NCBI GenBank assembly: GCA_014860585.1
Contig: JACZJL010000126.1
Location: 1-58,333 of the forward strand
Direction of reading: 5' to 3'
Length of the DNA stretch: 58,333 nucleotides
Source: Bacteroidales bacterium
GTDB taxonomy: Bacteria > Bacteroidota > Bacteroidia > Bacteroidales > 4484-276
The notes beneath the pieces are model-generated. The model was not told the origin of the DNA, searched no databases, and saw nothing but the letters and a program-made list of their open reading frames with translations. Both the position numbers and the translations under genes were made by a program. Positions 1 through 7,625 of the stretch are shown one piece after another; the stretch's first letter is position 1, and each line of letters opens with the position of its first letter.

Positions 1-564
1 GTCAATCAGTTTGGGAACTACTTTCCGCAGATTTTCAAGGTCCGTCATATTTTTAATTCCGGCTGCTGAAAGGTTTTTTGTGATCCACTCTTCAAAAGTA
101 AGCCCCGGATTGATGCCCAGTTTCCCTTTTAAAGTTTTCCAAATCAGGCTTGCATTGAGTGCTATCGAAATGGCCATAAACGGTTTACCTTCGATATAGC
201 GCTGAATCAGTGATTTGATTTTGGATGGGCCGTCAACAAAATCAAAAAGGTTCTGCTCGCTAAGGATTTTCAGGATTTTTTCCGAAACCGGCTCTCCGAT
301 CTTTCCTATTCCGGCAATCATCATTGTATTGATGGCTCCTGCCGAAGTACCGGCCAGGCTGAAAAAGCGGATTCCGGCTTTTTCGAGGATATATGTGTAG
401 CCTACCAGTGCAATGCCCAGTACGCCGCCGCCTTCCTGCACCAGGTCAACATATTGGTTTCCGTTTTCGTCTATTACATCCGAATAGACTTTCTTGTCCA
501 GACCTTTGGATTTGATGGTTTCCAGAAGCCTGTTCATTTCTGCAGTTTGAATAAATTCTTTCAT
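1..564 (-). CDS. Patatin-like phospholipase, 3' end cut by window edge
   Basis: The reading frame opens at an ATG at 564 and stays open to base 1, giving 188 residues with no stop, so the C-terminal part lies outside the window. Residues 44-52 carry a glycine-rich oxyanion-hole motif (EGGGVLGIA), and residues 72-76 read GTSAG, the GxSxG nucleophile elbow of patatins, with Ser74 as the presumed nucleophile. In this family Ser pairs with an Asp in a later DGG/DGA motif, which would be in the missing part. The role is inferred as hydrolysis of acyl esters of membrane lipids. There is no signal peptide, so a cytosolic or peripheral-membrane location is likely. It is divergent from the heptose genes. 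Family call is firm; substrate is unknown. Confidence 0.85.
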   Translation of the reverse strand, partial: MKEFIQTAEMNRLLETIKSKGLDKKVYSDVIDENGNQYVDLVQEGGGVLGIALVGYTYILEKAGIRFFSLAGTSAGAINTMMIAGIGKIGEPVSEKILKILSEQNLFDFVDGPSKIKSLIQRYIEGKPFMAISIALNASLIWKTLKGKLGINPGLTFEEWITKNLSAAGIKNMTDLENLRKVVPKLID

Positions 565-722
565 AATGATAAGTATTTGGAATTAGTGTTGTCAAAGGTA
601 ACAATGATGATGGCACAAAGGATTTAAATTTAAGAAAAAATAACAGTGGGATGATTCACTGCCAGGGATCAAGCTCCCGGATCAGTGGTAGTTGATTTAC
701 TTCACATCAACCTCAAAAACAT

Positions 723-730
723 TACTTTTG
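723..730 (+). promoter_or_regulatory. Bacteroidota-type -7 promoter box before gmhA
   Basis: TACTTTTG matches the TAnnTTTG -7 consensus of Bacteroidota sigma-ABfr promoters and lies 22 bases before the gmhA ATG. No good -33 TTTG is visible at the usual 17-23 base spacing, so this rests on the -7 box alone. Confidence 0.45.
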
Positions 731-752
731 CCCCGTTTTAAAACAACGAATC

Positions 753-1322
753 ATGATTGAACTACGCATCAGACAATCTATTGAGGTCAAACAGCGGTTG
801 CTGAATGATCAGTTGCTGCTTGGCAGGGTAAATGATGTTGCCGGATTGGTGGTTGATACCTACCGGAACAACGGGAAGTTATTGCTTTGTGGCAATGGAG
901 GAAGTGCCGCCGACGCGCAGCACCTGGCAGCCGAGTTTACAGGCCGGTTTTATTTCGATCGTCCGCCATTGGATGCTGAGGCATTGCACGTGAACACTTC
1001 TTACCTTACTGCCGTGGCCAACGATTATAGTTATGACGAGGTGTATGCCCGTCTTGTGAGGGCTAAAGGGGAGAAGGGGGATATCCTGATTGCGATTTCC
1101 ACTTCGGGAAACTCTCCAAACATTTTAAAGGCCATTGAAGCAGCAAACGAATTGGGAATGATCACCGTTGGATTAACAGGTGAATCAGGAGGGAAAATGA
1201 AATCCCTCTGCAGCCATTTGCTGAATGTTCCTTCGGGCGATACGCCCCGGATACAGGAAGCCCAAATCCTTTTGGGACATATCATCTGTGAGATTGTTGA
1301 ATCTACGCTTTTCCCCAAATGA
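753..1322 (+). CDS. gmhA: Sedoheptulose-7-phosphate isomerase (phosphoheptose isomerase)
   Basis: This 189-residue SIS-fold protein is the usual length for GmhA, which converts sedoheptulose 7-phosphate to D-glycero-D-manno-heptose 7-phosphate in the cytosol, the first step to activated heptose for surface polysaccharide. The phosphosugar loops are visible: CGNGGSAADAQH at about 46-57 and STSGNS at 116-121. His57, Glu61, Gln168 and His176 have exactly the spacing of the metal/active-site set reported for Burkholderia GmhA (His61, Glu65, Gln172, His180). The stop overlaps the start of hddC by 4 bases (ATGA), indicating translational coupling. Family and reaction are well supported. Confidence 0.93.
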   Translation: MIELRIRQSIEVKQRLLNDQLLLGRVNDVAGLVVDTYRNNGKLLLCGNGGSAADAQHLAAEFTGRFYFDRPPLDAEALHVNTSYLTAVANDYSYDEVYARLVRAKGEKGDILIAISTSGNSPNILKAIEAANELGMITVGLTGESGGKMKSLCSHLLNVPSGDTPRIQEAQILLGHIICEIVESTLFPK

Positions 1323-2029
1323 TTAAAGAAGCGGTAATCATTGCCGGCGGATTTGGCACGCGCCTGAGTGGTGTGCTTCAGGGCACTCCAAAACCCATGG
1401 CGCCTGTCAATGGCAGGCCGTTCCTTGATTATCAGCTCGCTTACCTTGCTTTTAACGGAATTAAAAAAGTGATCTTTGCTGTCGGCTATTTGCACGAACA
1501 AATCATACAACACTTTGGCAATCGCTTTGGGGATATCCGGATTGACTATTCCATCGAAACGGAGCCGCTGGGAACCGGCGGGGCTGTAAAGCAGGCTATC
1601 ACAAAAGCGGAGGGCGTTACGGTACTGGTGCTCAACGGCGATACCCTTTTTGAGTTAGACCTTCCAAAGTTCCACGATTTTTACCGGATGCGTGACACAA
1701 AACTTGCCATCGCCATGCGCGAAGTGGACGATGTAAGCCGTTATGGCGGCATTGAAGTGGACTGGGACGGGCAAATCACTGCATTTTATGAAAAATCCGA
1801 AGCCGGCGGAAAGGGGAAGATCAACGGTGGGATTTACCTGATTGACAAGAATTTCCTTTTAGAACAGGATCTGCCGGCAAAATTCTCTCTTGAAAAAGAT
1901 TTTTTTGAAAAGGTTTATACACAACATAAAATTTATGGCATGCTCTGCCGCCGCTATTTCATCGATATCGGCGTGCCTGAGGAATATGCAAAAACACAGG
2001 ATGACTTCAGTTATTTCAGGTATTTCTAA
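1319..2029 (+). CDS. hddC: D-glycero-alpha-D-manno-heptose 1-phosphate guanylyltransferase (nucleotidyltransferase)
   Basis: A 236-residue sugar-phosphate nucleotidyltransferase with the N-terminal signature GGFGTRL (10-16), a downstream lysine in TPKPM (Lys25) and the metal-binding NGDT (106-109). Placement between gmhA and gmhB indicates the HddC branch, which makes GDP-D-glycero-alpha-D-manno-heptose, rather than a mannose or glucose nucleotidyltransferase. It overlaps gmhA by 4 bases and gmhB by 29. The kinase of this pathway (HddA) is not in the window. The fold is certain; the precise sugar is inferred from neighbours. Confidence 0.82.
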   Translation: MIKEAVIIAGGFGTRLSGVLQGTPKPMAPVNGRPFLDYQLAYLAFNGIKKVIFAVGYLHEQIIQHFGNRFGDIRIDYSIETEPLGTGGAVKQAITKAEGVTVLVLNGDTLFELDLPKFHDFYRMRDTKLAIAMREVDDVSRYGGIEVDWDGQITAFYEKSEAGGKGKINGGIYLIDKNFLLEQDLPAKFSLEKDFFEKVYTQHKIYGMLCRRYFIDIGVPEEYAKTQDDFSYFRYF

Positions 2030-2573
2030 GCAATGGACTTTGTTTCTCGACCGCGACGGGGTGATCAACGAGCGGCTGGTGGACGACTACGTGAAGCGGT
2101 GGGAGGATTTTGTATTCACCCCAGGCGCTTTGCAGTCCTTTCGTGAATTTGATGCTGCTTTCGGAAAGATCGTTGTAGTGACCAATCAGCAAGGTGTTGG
2201 CAAGGGATTGATGACCGAAGATGAGCTCAATCTGATTCATTCGCAAATGGTAAATGCAGTTAACCGGGAAGGGGGAAGGATAGATAAAGTTTATTATTGT
2301 ACAAAACTGGAACACGAGCGGCCATTTTGCCGTAAACCCAATCCTGGTATGGCCTTGCAGGCAAAACGTGATTTCCCTGAAATCCATTTCAAACGATCGG
2401 TCATGGCTGGCGATTCCCTCAGCGATCTCAGGTTTGGAAAACGACTTGGCATGAAAACCGTGCTTATTGCTCCTACAAACACCATGGCTCGGCAACACCC
2501 CAACCTCACTGACCTTTGGTTTAAAAACCTTCTGGAGTTCGCTGATTTTCTAAAAAACTTACCAAATTCCTAA
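2001..2573 (+). CDS. gmhB: D-glycero-D-manno-heptose 1,7-bisphosphate 7-phosphatase (HAD family)
   Basis: The start at 2001 (190 aa) is chosen because the frame open further upstream lies wholly inside hddC and adds only non-homologous residues. HAD motifs are intact: LDRDGVIN (Asp17, Asp19), TNQQG (61-65), RKP (111-113) and GDSLSD (137-142). It removes the 7-phosphate of heptose bisphosphate, the step before nucleotidyl transfer. Enterobacterial GmhB has a zinc loop with CxH and CxC pairs just before RKP; here only Cys100 and Cys110 remain, with a shortened loop, so zinc binding looks lost or altered. It is the last gene of the overlapping gmhA-hddC-gmhB set. Confidence 0.86.
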   Translation: MTSVISGISKQWTLFLDRDGVINERLVDDYVKRWEDFVFTPGALQSFREFDAAFGKIVVVTNQQGVGKGLMTEDELNLIHSQMVNAVNREGGRIDKVYYCTKLEHERPFCRKPNPGMALQAKRDFPEIHFKRSVMAGDSLSDLRFGKRLGMKTVLIAPTNTMARQHPNLTDLWFKNLLEFADFLKNLPNS

Positions 2574-2816
2574 CCTGTACATACTGGAAATAACAAAAAT
2601 CAATCATCAAAAAACAAATAAATCTCAAATGTTAATGACCAAAAATGCAAAAAGAAGAGAGCTAACTCTCTGGAAATATTTTGAATTTGTTTATTTTGAT
2701 TTTTGAATTTATTTGTCTTTTATCTATTGACAATTTCCTATGGATGCCTTCGGCAGAAAATTCTGCAAAAAAAAGCAAGAAATTAAAAATTAAGATACAA
2801 AACTAATTTGTTACTG

Positions 2817-4313
2817 ATGACCCCTCAACTGATCCTCTTCATTTTTTTAGCCTACACAGCCATGTTGTTTGCTGTAAGCCTCATTACCGCAAGGAAATCG
2901 GACAATGAGTCCTATTTTCTTGGGAACCGGCAATCGCCATGGTTTGTCGTGGCTTACGGGATGATCGGGGCTTCTCTTTCAGGAGTTACTTTTATCTCTA
3001 TTCCGGGTTGGGTTTCGGATTCGCAATTTTCTTACATGATGCTGGTGATCGGATACCTGCTGGGCTATTTCACGATCGCCAAAATCCTTCTGCCGCTTTA
3101 TTACCGTCTCCAACTCACATCCATCTATTCATACCTCGATGAGCGTTTTGGTTTTTGGTCATACAAAACAGGCGCTTTTTACTTTTTGCTATCCCGTATT
3201 ATCGGCGCTTCTTTCAGGATGTTTCTGGTGATTAACATCCTCCAGATTTTTGTATTTGACGAAATGGGGATCCCTTTTTGGGTTACAACAGTGATTTTTC
3301 TCCTTCTGATAAACCTGTATACTTTCAGAGGAGGGATAAGAACCATCGTTTGGACCGATACGCTCCAGACCACATTTATGCTGGCATCTGTTGTGATAAC
3401 GGTCATTTTCATTCGTGATGAGCTGATGATGACTACCGGCAATATGTTTAAATCCATTTTTGAAAGTGAATATTCAAGGATGATTTTCACAGACTGGCAG
3501 GATAAGCGTTTTTTTCTGAAACAGTTTTTCTCAGGGGCTTTTATCGCTATTGTGATGACGGGGCTTGATCAGGACATGATGCAGAAAAACCTGAGCTGCC
3601 GGAACCTGAAAGATGCACAGAAAAATATCATCAGTCTCAGTTGGGCGCTGATACCCGTTAACCTCATGTTCCTCGGTCTTGGCGTGCTGCTCGTGCTTTT
3701 TGCCCAGGCCAAAGGTGTCGTGATGCCCGGAACTTCGGATACACTGTTCCCGGAAATTGCATTTAATCACCTGAAACCCGTTGCTGGAATTGTTTTCATC
3801 ATCGGGATTATTTCGGCGGCCTATTCGAGTGCCGATAGTGCCATGACCGCCCTGACTACCTCATTTACTGTTGATTTCCTTGGAATTAAACGCAACAGAA
3901 AACTGACGGAGGAAAAAAGGAAAAGTATCCGTCAATGGGCGCACCTTGGGATTGCCTTTGCGCTTATTTTAATGATTATGTTTTTCAATATGATCAACAA
4001 TGAGGCAGTGATTTCCGAATTGTTCACTATTGCCGGCTATACTTACGGGCCATTATTGGGATTGTTTGCATTTGGGTTGTTCACCAACCGTTCGGTCAAC
4101 GATCGTTTTACCCCTGCAATTGCCATCCTTTCACCGTTGATCTGTTATGTGATCAGCAAAAACTCCGTTGCGTGGTTTGGCGGCTATAAATTCGGATTTG
4201 AATTATTGATTCTCAATGGCTTTTTGATGTACATAGGTTTACTTCTTCTGTCAAATAAAAAACCAACAACACATGACAACCATGACAACCATGACAACAC
4301 GACAACTTCCTAA
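2817..4313 (+). CDS. Sodium:solute symporter (SSS family)
   Basis: A polytopic inner-membrane protein of 498 residues with about 13 hydrophobic segments. The N-terminus is typical of the SSS/SLC5 family: a first helix, a short basic-acidic loop, then YFLGNR before the second helix. The ATG at 2817 is preferred over an in-frame TTG at 2808. Expected role is Na+-driven uptake of a small solute; the substrate cannot be read from sequence, though sugars, sialic acid and carboxylates are common in this family. The C-terminus ends in a low-complexity HDN repeat encoded by a 9-base microsatellite, and the stop overlaps the convergent TonB receptor by 4 bases. The family call is firm, the substrate open. 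Confidence 0.88.
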   Translation: MTPQLILFIFLAYTAMLFAVSLITARKSDNESYFLGNRQSPWFVVAYGMIGASLSGVTFISIPGWVSDSQFSYMMLVIGYLLGYFTIAKILLPLYYRLQLTSIYSYLDERFGFWSYKTGAFYFLLSRIIGASFRMFLVINILQIFVFDEMGIPFWVTTVIFLLLINLYTFRGGIRTIVWTDTLQTTFMLASVVITVIFIRDELMMTTGNMFKSIFESEYSRMIFTDWQDKRFFLKQFFSGAFIAIVMTGLDQDMMQKNLSCRNLKDAQKNIISLSWALIPVNLMFLGLGVLLVLFAQAKGVVMPGTSDTLFPEIAFNHLKPVAGIVFIIGIISAAYSSADSAMTALTTSFTVDFLGIKRNRKLTEEKRKSIRQWAHLGIAFALILMIMFFNMINNEAVISELFTIAGYTYGPLLGLFAFGLFTNRSVNDRFTPAIAILSPLICYVISKNSVAWFGGYKFGFELLILNGFLMYIGLLLLSNKKPTTHDNHDNHDNTTTS

Positions 4314-6715
4314 AACCTCACCGACACACCCCCCAGGAAGTTGATCCCTGCCTGCGGAAAATAACCGTCCATGCGGTACTCATTTCCTCCCTCGAGGTAC
4401 CTGTAGACCCATGCGTTGGTCACATAGCCGGTGTTTAAAACATTGTTGACCATCAGGTACAGACTTAATTCCTTCACAAAAGCGATTGAAAAAGAATAGT
4501 TTAACCTGATGTCATTCACGAAATAGGGGTCGAGTGAACAGCTGTTGTCAGAGGTGTTGTCAATAAATTGTTTTCCGACATATTTCGAAACCAGGGTCAG
4601 GTTCAATCCATTTACCGGCTCATAGCTGAGAACGCTTTTTGCAATGACCGATGGAGAAAATGAGATATCCGTATCGCCCAGGTTTCGTTCGATCTGATCA
4701 TAGGGTGGGTTCCAGTTGTCAACATATTCGGTAAAGTTTTTAATCCTGTTGTTACTCAATGTGGCATTGCCATCCCACCGAAATTGTGGCGAAAGCTTCC
4801 ATCCGATGATCATTTCAATGCCTATCCTGTAGCTACGAGGTACATTGACAAAGATCGGACTGCCAACGTTGTTGATTTTTCCGGTCAACACTAACTGGTC
4901 TTTATAGTCCATAAAGTAGAAATTGGCGTTTAGCCTGAAGGTGTTGCTTGCATAATTGTGACCAATTTCAATATCTGTAAGTCTCTCAGGCCGTGGTTGA
5001 TTGTCGTCGTCAGCATCCCTGAAGTCGCTGCGCGTGGGCTCACGGTTGGCCACCGCAAATGAAAAATAGGGTTGATGTTGTTGGTTTAATTCCATCAATG
5101 CTCCGAATTTCGGGTTGAAAAACAGGTAATCATGGGTTTGAGAAATATCCATCAAATTGTCATGTGTCCCTTCGATGGTATAGTCAATTCCCCTTACCTG
5201 CAGGTCAGCGAAAGCATTTACCTTTGAACTTAGCTGGTAATAAACTTTTCCGAAAATGTTGTACTGCCGTTTAATGCCGGTGTTGTCGTACCAGCGAAAG
5301 TCGGTCGTGCTGTTGCCTGCAAATTCTGCCCAGATGATATTGCCATAGTGATCGCCTTCATAATAATCAAGCCCACCGCCGAGCGATCCGCTTAATCTCT
5401 TTTGCGAGTTGTAATTAAGCGAAAAGGTTGATCCGTAGAAATGATTGTCGAGGTATTTCCTCCTGACCAGGTCGGTGCTGTTGACGGTATCAACTGCAAT
5501 GATAACATCATCCAGGCCGTAATCCTCAAAGTCTTCGTTCTGTATATAGTTTTCGTAGTAACCAAATCCCCGGACATGGAATAGTGAAAGATTGATGTTT
5601 AGCTTGCGATTGAGGCTGTGTAAGAAAAATAACTGCTGGTGATCCTGCCGGTAGTTGTCGGTTTGGTTGTCATAGTAGGAGATTGACCCGTCGTTATTAT
5701 AAATTATACCCGATGGATTGAAAGTGCGGTTGGTTTTCAGGCTGTCGTAAGGGGTTCCGTTCCATGCCTGGTAAGTGCGCTCATTTCCTGAAATCAGATT
5801 CAGCTTTATCACCGATTTGTCGCTGAAATACCCGCCTGAAATATTGTAGGACTGCAGATTGGAAAAAGCGCGATCAACATAGCCGTCGGTGGTGATTTTG
5901 GATAACCTGGCGTCAACGGAAAAACTACCATTCAACAAACCAGTGCCAATCGACAGGGTATTTTTGAACGTATTGAAACTGCCGGCGGAGCTGTTGATTT
6001 CGGCGTAAGGCTCATCCCTTAAGGATTGTGTCAGGATATTGATACTTCCACCAAAAGTTGCTGCACCGTTTGATGAGGTTCCAACCCCACGCTGAATTTG
6101 AATGCTTTCGACAGAGGTGGCAAGGTCGGGCAGGTTGACCCAGTAAACGGCATGTGATTCGGGGTCATTGAGTTGGATTCCGTTGATGGTAACATTGATC
6201 CGTGTGATGTCGGTTCCCCGTATTTTCATTCCGGTATAACCTATCCCTGTGCCGGCATCGGAAGTAGCCACAAGGCTGGGTGTGGTTTCGAGCAAAAAAG
6301 GCAAATCCTGTCCCAGGTTGACTTTCCTGATTTCTTCTTTATCAATATTGGTAAAAGTTGCCGGAGAGTTCACCGGTATTCTTGTAGATGAAATCACCAC
6401 TTCTTCCTCCAAAATCTGTCGGGGTAAAAGCAGGATATCAACCTCGGTGTTTTGCGAAATCACAACCTGTTGAAACTGCTCCAAGAAACCGAGAAAGGAG
6501 ATATTCAATGTATATTCTCCCGGCTTCAATTTGGTAAAGCGGAACATACCATTGTGATCGGTTACGGCGGTCAGGAAAGTGGGATGGAGGATTACATGCG
6601 CCCCGACCAGCACTGAATTTGTTTGCGAGTCCATTACTTTTCCCGTAAGGATAAGCTGTGGGAAGGCAATCATTGGCATCAGAATGATCAATGCCAGCAT
6701 CATTAAATTTTTCAT
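4310..6715 (-). CDS. TonB-dependent outer-membrane receptor, predicted thiamin (or precursor) uptake
   Basis: 801 residues: a signal peptide (about 1-19, ending AFPQ), a carboxypeptidase-like regulatory domain (about 22-95), a plug with EEEVVISSTR near 105-115 and RGTDITRINVTINGIQLND in the middle, then a 22-strand barrel ending in aromatic Phe (VSVRF). It would import a ligand across the outer membrane using TonB-ExbBD energy. The substrate is inferred from a TPP riboswitch in its 5' leader: thiamin-regulated TonB receptors are known in Bacteroides. No thiamin kinase, inner-membrane permease or thiamin biosynthesis gene is adjacent, so it appears to be transcribed alone. The receptor call is firm; the thiamin call rests on the riboswitch. 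Confidence 0.9.
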   Translation of the reverse strand: MKNLMMLALIILMPMIAFPQLILTGKVMDSQTNSVLVGAHVILHPTFLTAVTDHNGMFRFTKLKPGEYTLNISFLGFLEQFQQVVISQNTEVDILLLPRQILEEEVVISSTRIPVNSPATFTNIDKEEIRKVNLGQDLPFLLETTPSLVATSDAGTGIGYTGMKIRGTDITRINVTINGIQLNDPESHAVYWVNLPDLATSVESIQIQRGVGTSSNGAATFGGSINILTQSLRDEPYAEINSSAGSFNTFKNTLSIGTGLLNGSFSVDARLSKITTDGYVDRAFSNLQSYNISGGYFSDKSVIKLNLISGNERTYQAWNGTPYDSLKTNRTFNPSGIIYNNDGSISYYDNQTDNYRQDHQQLFFLHSLNRKLNINLSLFHVRGFGYYENYIQNEDFEDYGLDDVIIAVDTVNSTDLVRRKYLDNHFYGSTFSLNYNSQKRLSGSLGGGLDYYEGDHYGNIIWAEFAGNSTTDFRWYDNTGIKRQYNIFGKVYYQLSSKVNAFADLQVRGIDYTIEGTHDNLMDISQTHDYLFFNPKFGALMELNQQHQPYFSFAVANREPTRSDFRDADDDNQPRPERLTDIEIGHNYASNTFRLNANFYFMDYKDQLVLTGKINNVGSPIFVNVPRSYRIGIEMIIGWKLSPQFRWDGNATLSNNRIKNFTEYVDNWNPPYDQIERNLGDTDISFSPSVIAKSVLSYEPVNGLNLTLVSKYVGKQFIDNTSDNSCSLDPYFVNDIRLNYSFSIAFVKELSLYLMVNNVLNTGYVTNAWVYRYLEGGNEYRMDGYFPQAGINFLGGVSVRF

Positions 6716-6721
6716 CGTTCA

Positions 6722-6763
6722 ATTGATTTTTAAGTCCAACAATCGTTTGAATTAAAAATCAAT
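6722..6763 (-). promoter_or_regulatory. Leader hairpin between TPP aptamer and receptor start codon
   Basis: A perfect 12-base inverted repeat (6722-6733 with 6752-6763, ATTGATTTTTAA and its complement) with an 18-base loop ends 6 bases before the receptor ATG on the minus strand. It has no following U tract, so it looks more like a translation-initiation control element (expression platform) than an intrinsic terminator. How it is coupled to the aptamer is inference. Confidence 0.55.
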
Positions 6764-6787
6764 AGAGGATAAACAAGGTCACCTGAA

Positions 6788-6869
6788 CCATTATTCCCTT
6801 CGCCGGCATTATCCGGAGCAGGTTCAATGGGTATGATCTCAGCCCGTTTGTTTAGGGCACCCCTATTGG
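6788..6869 (-). ncRNA. TPP riboswitch (THI element) aptamer
   Basis: Read on the minus strand, the conserved thi-box blocks occur in order: GGGGTGCCC, GGGCTGAGA, ACCC, GAACCTG, GGATAATGCC and GCGAAGGGAA. The ends can form a P1 stem (CCAATA with TAATGG, one mismatch). TPP binding to this RNA normally represses the downstream gene. The 3' flank contains GGTTCA (6789-6784), which is perfectly complementary to TGAACC in the aptamer core (6826-6821) and overlaps the P1 strand, so a competing anti-aptamer pairing is plausible. Confidence 0.95.
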
Positions 6870-6881
6870 ATTTTGATAGCG

Positions 6882-6912
6882 CAAAGGTACATGAAAATTT
6901 TTAAACTGCAAA
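6882..6912 (-). promoter_or_regulatory. Bacteroidota promoter driving the TPP-riboswitch leader
   Basis: On the minus strand TTTG (6912-6909) is followed after 19 bases by TACCTTTG (6889-6882). This fits the TTTG-N19-TAnnTTTG consensus well and would start transcription a few bases before the riboswitch. It is the best promoter in the window. Confidence 0.8.
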
Positions 6913-7002
6913 TGAATGATATAGTTTAAGGCCAATGAGGATGATGCTTAAACCAAATAATCCTGCCGGTTGTTTCGTTAAAGTGCAATAATTCAGAATG
7001 GG

Positions 7003-7587
7003 ATGCAACGGCTAACGATAACTCTCTTCTTAATGCTCATTACCGGATTTTTCAGTATCGGGCAGGAGAACAACCTCCATGTTGTTCCGGTGAGCGTTGT
7101 TGATGGCGATACCATTCCCTATGTCCGGCTTTCAGAAGCTGAAGTATTTGGTTATAAAATTTTTAAGAGCAACCGGGAAGAACGGCAATACAACCGGTTG
7201 GTCAGGAATGTAAGAATTGTTTATCCCTATGCGCGGCTGGCCGGTGAAATGCTCAGCGAATATGAGCAGATTCTGCTGAGGGCCAAAAATGATAACGAGC
7301 GGCGGAGAATCATGAAAGACCTTGAAGAAGATCTGAACCGGCAGTATGGTGGGGAATTAAAAAAGCTTACTTTCAGTCAGGGGAAAATTCTCATCAAACT
7401 CATTGACCGGCAAACGGGGGAGTCTTCATTTGACCTTGTGAAGGAGCTTCGCGGGAGTTTCCGTGCTTTTTTTTACCAGTCCTTTGCCAGACTATTTGGA
7501 TTGAACCTGAAAGTGAAATATGACCCTTACGGCGAAGACCAAAGCATCGAAACTATTGTCAGGATGATTGAATTGGGGCTGATCTGA
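7003..7587 (+). CDS. DUF4294 family exported protein
   Basis: 194 residues with an N-terminal signal peptide (about 1-20, ending GQE), then a conserved domain recognised as DUF4294, a Bacteroidota-restricted family with no established function. Family-like features are the VYPYARLA segment near 73-80, LIKLIDRQTG in the middle and a C-terminal stretch with KVKYDPYGED. The central part is charged and probably helical. It is divergent from the riboswitch-controlled receptor and convergent with the propeller protein, 38 bases away. The sequence gives no clue to its role beyond a periplasmic or envelope location. Confidence 0.82.
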   Translation: MQRLTITLFLMLITGFFSIGQENNLHVVPVSVVDGDTIPYVRLSEAEVFGYKIFKSNREERQYNRLVRNVRIVYPYARLAGEMLSEYEQILLRAKNDNERRRIMKDLEEDLNRQYGGELKKLTFSQGKILIKLIDRQTGESSFDLVKELRGSFRAFFYQSFARLFGLNLKVKYDPYGEDQSIETIVRMIELGLI

Positions 7588-7625
7588 TCAGTTTGTTACC
7601 ACAAATTTGATATTTCTCATTTGAA

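Noticed and set aside
1890-2000. Upstream extension of gmhB inside hddC
   Set aside because: It is entirely within hddC in another frame and encodes residues unlike any GmhB; the ATG at 2001 gives the normal length.
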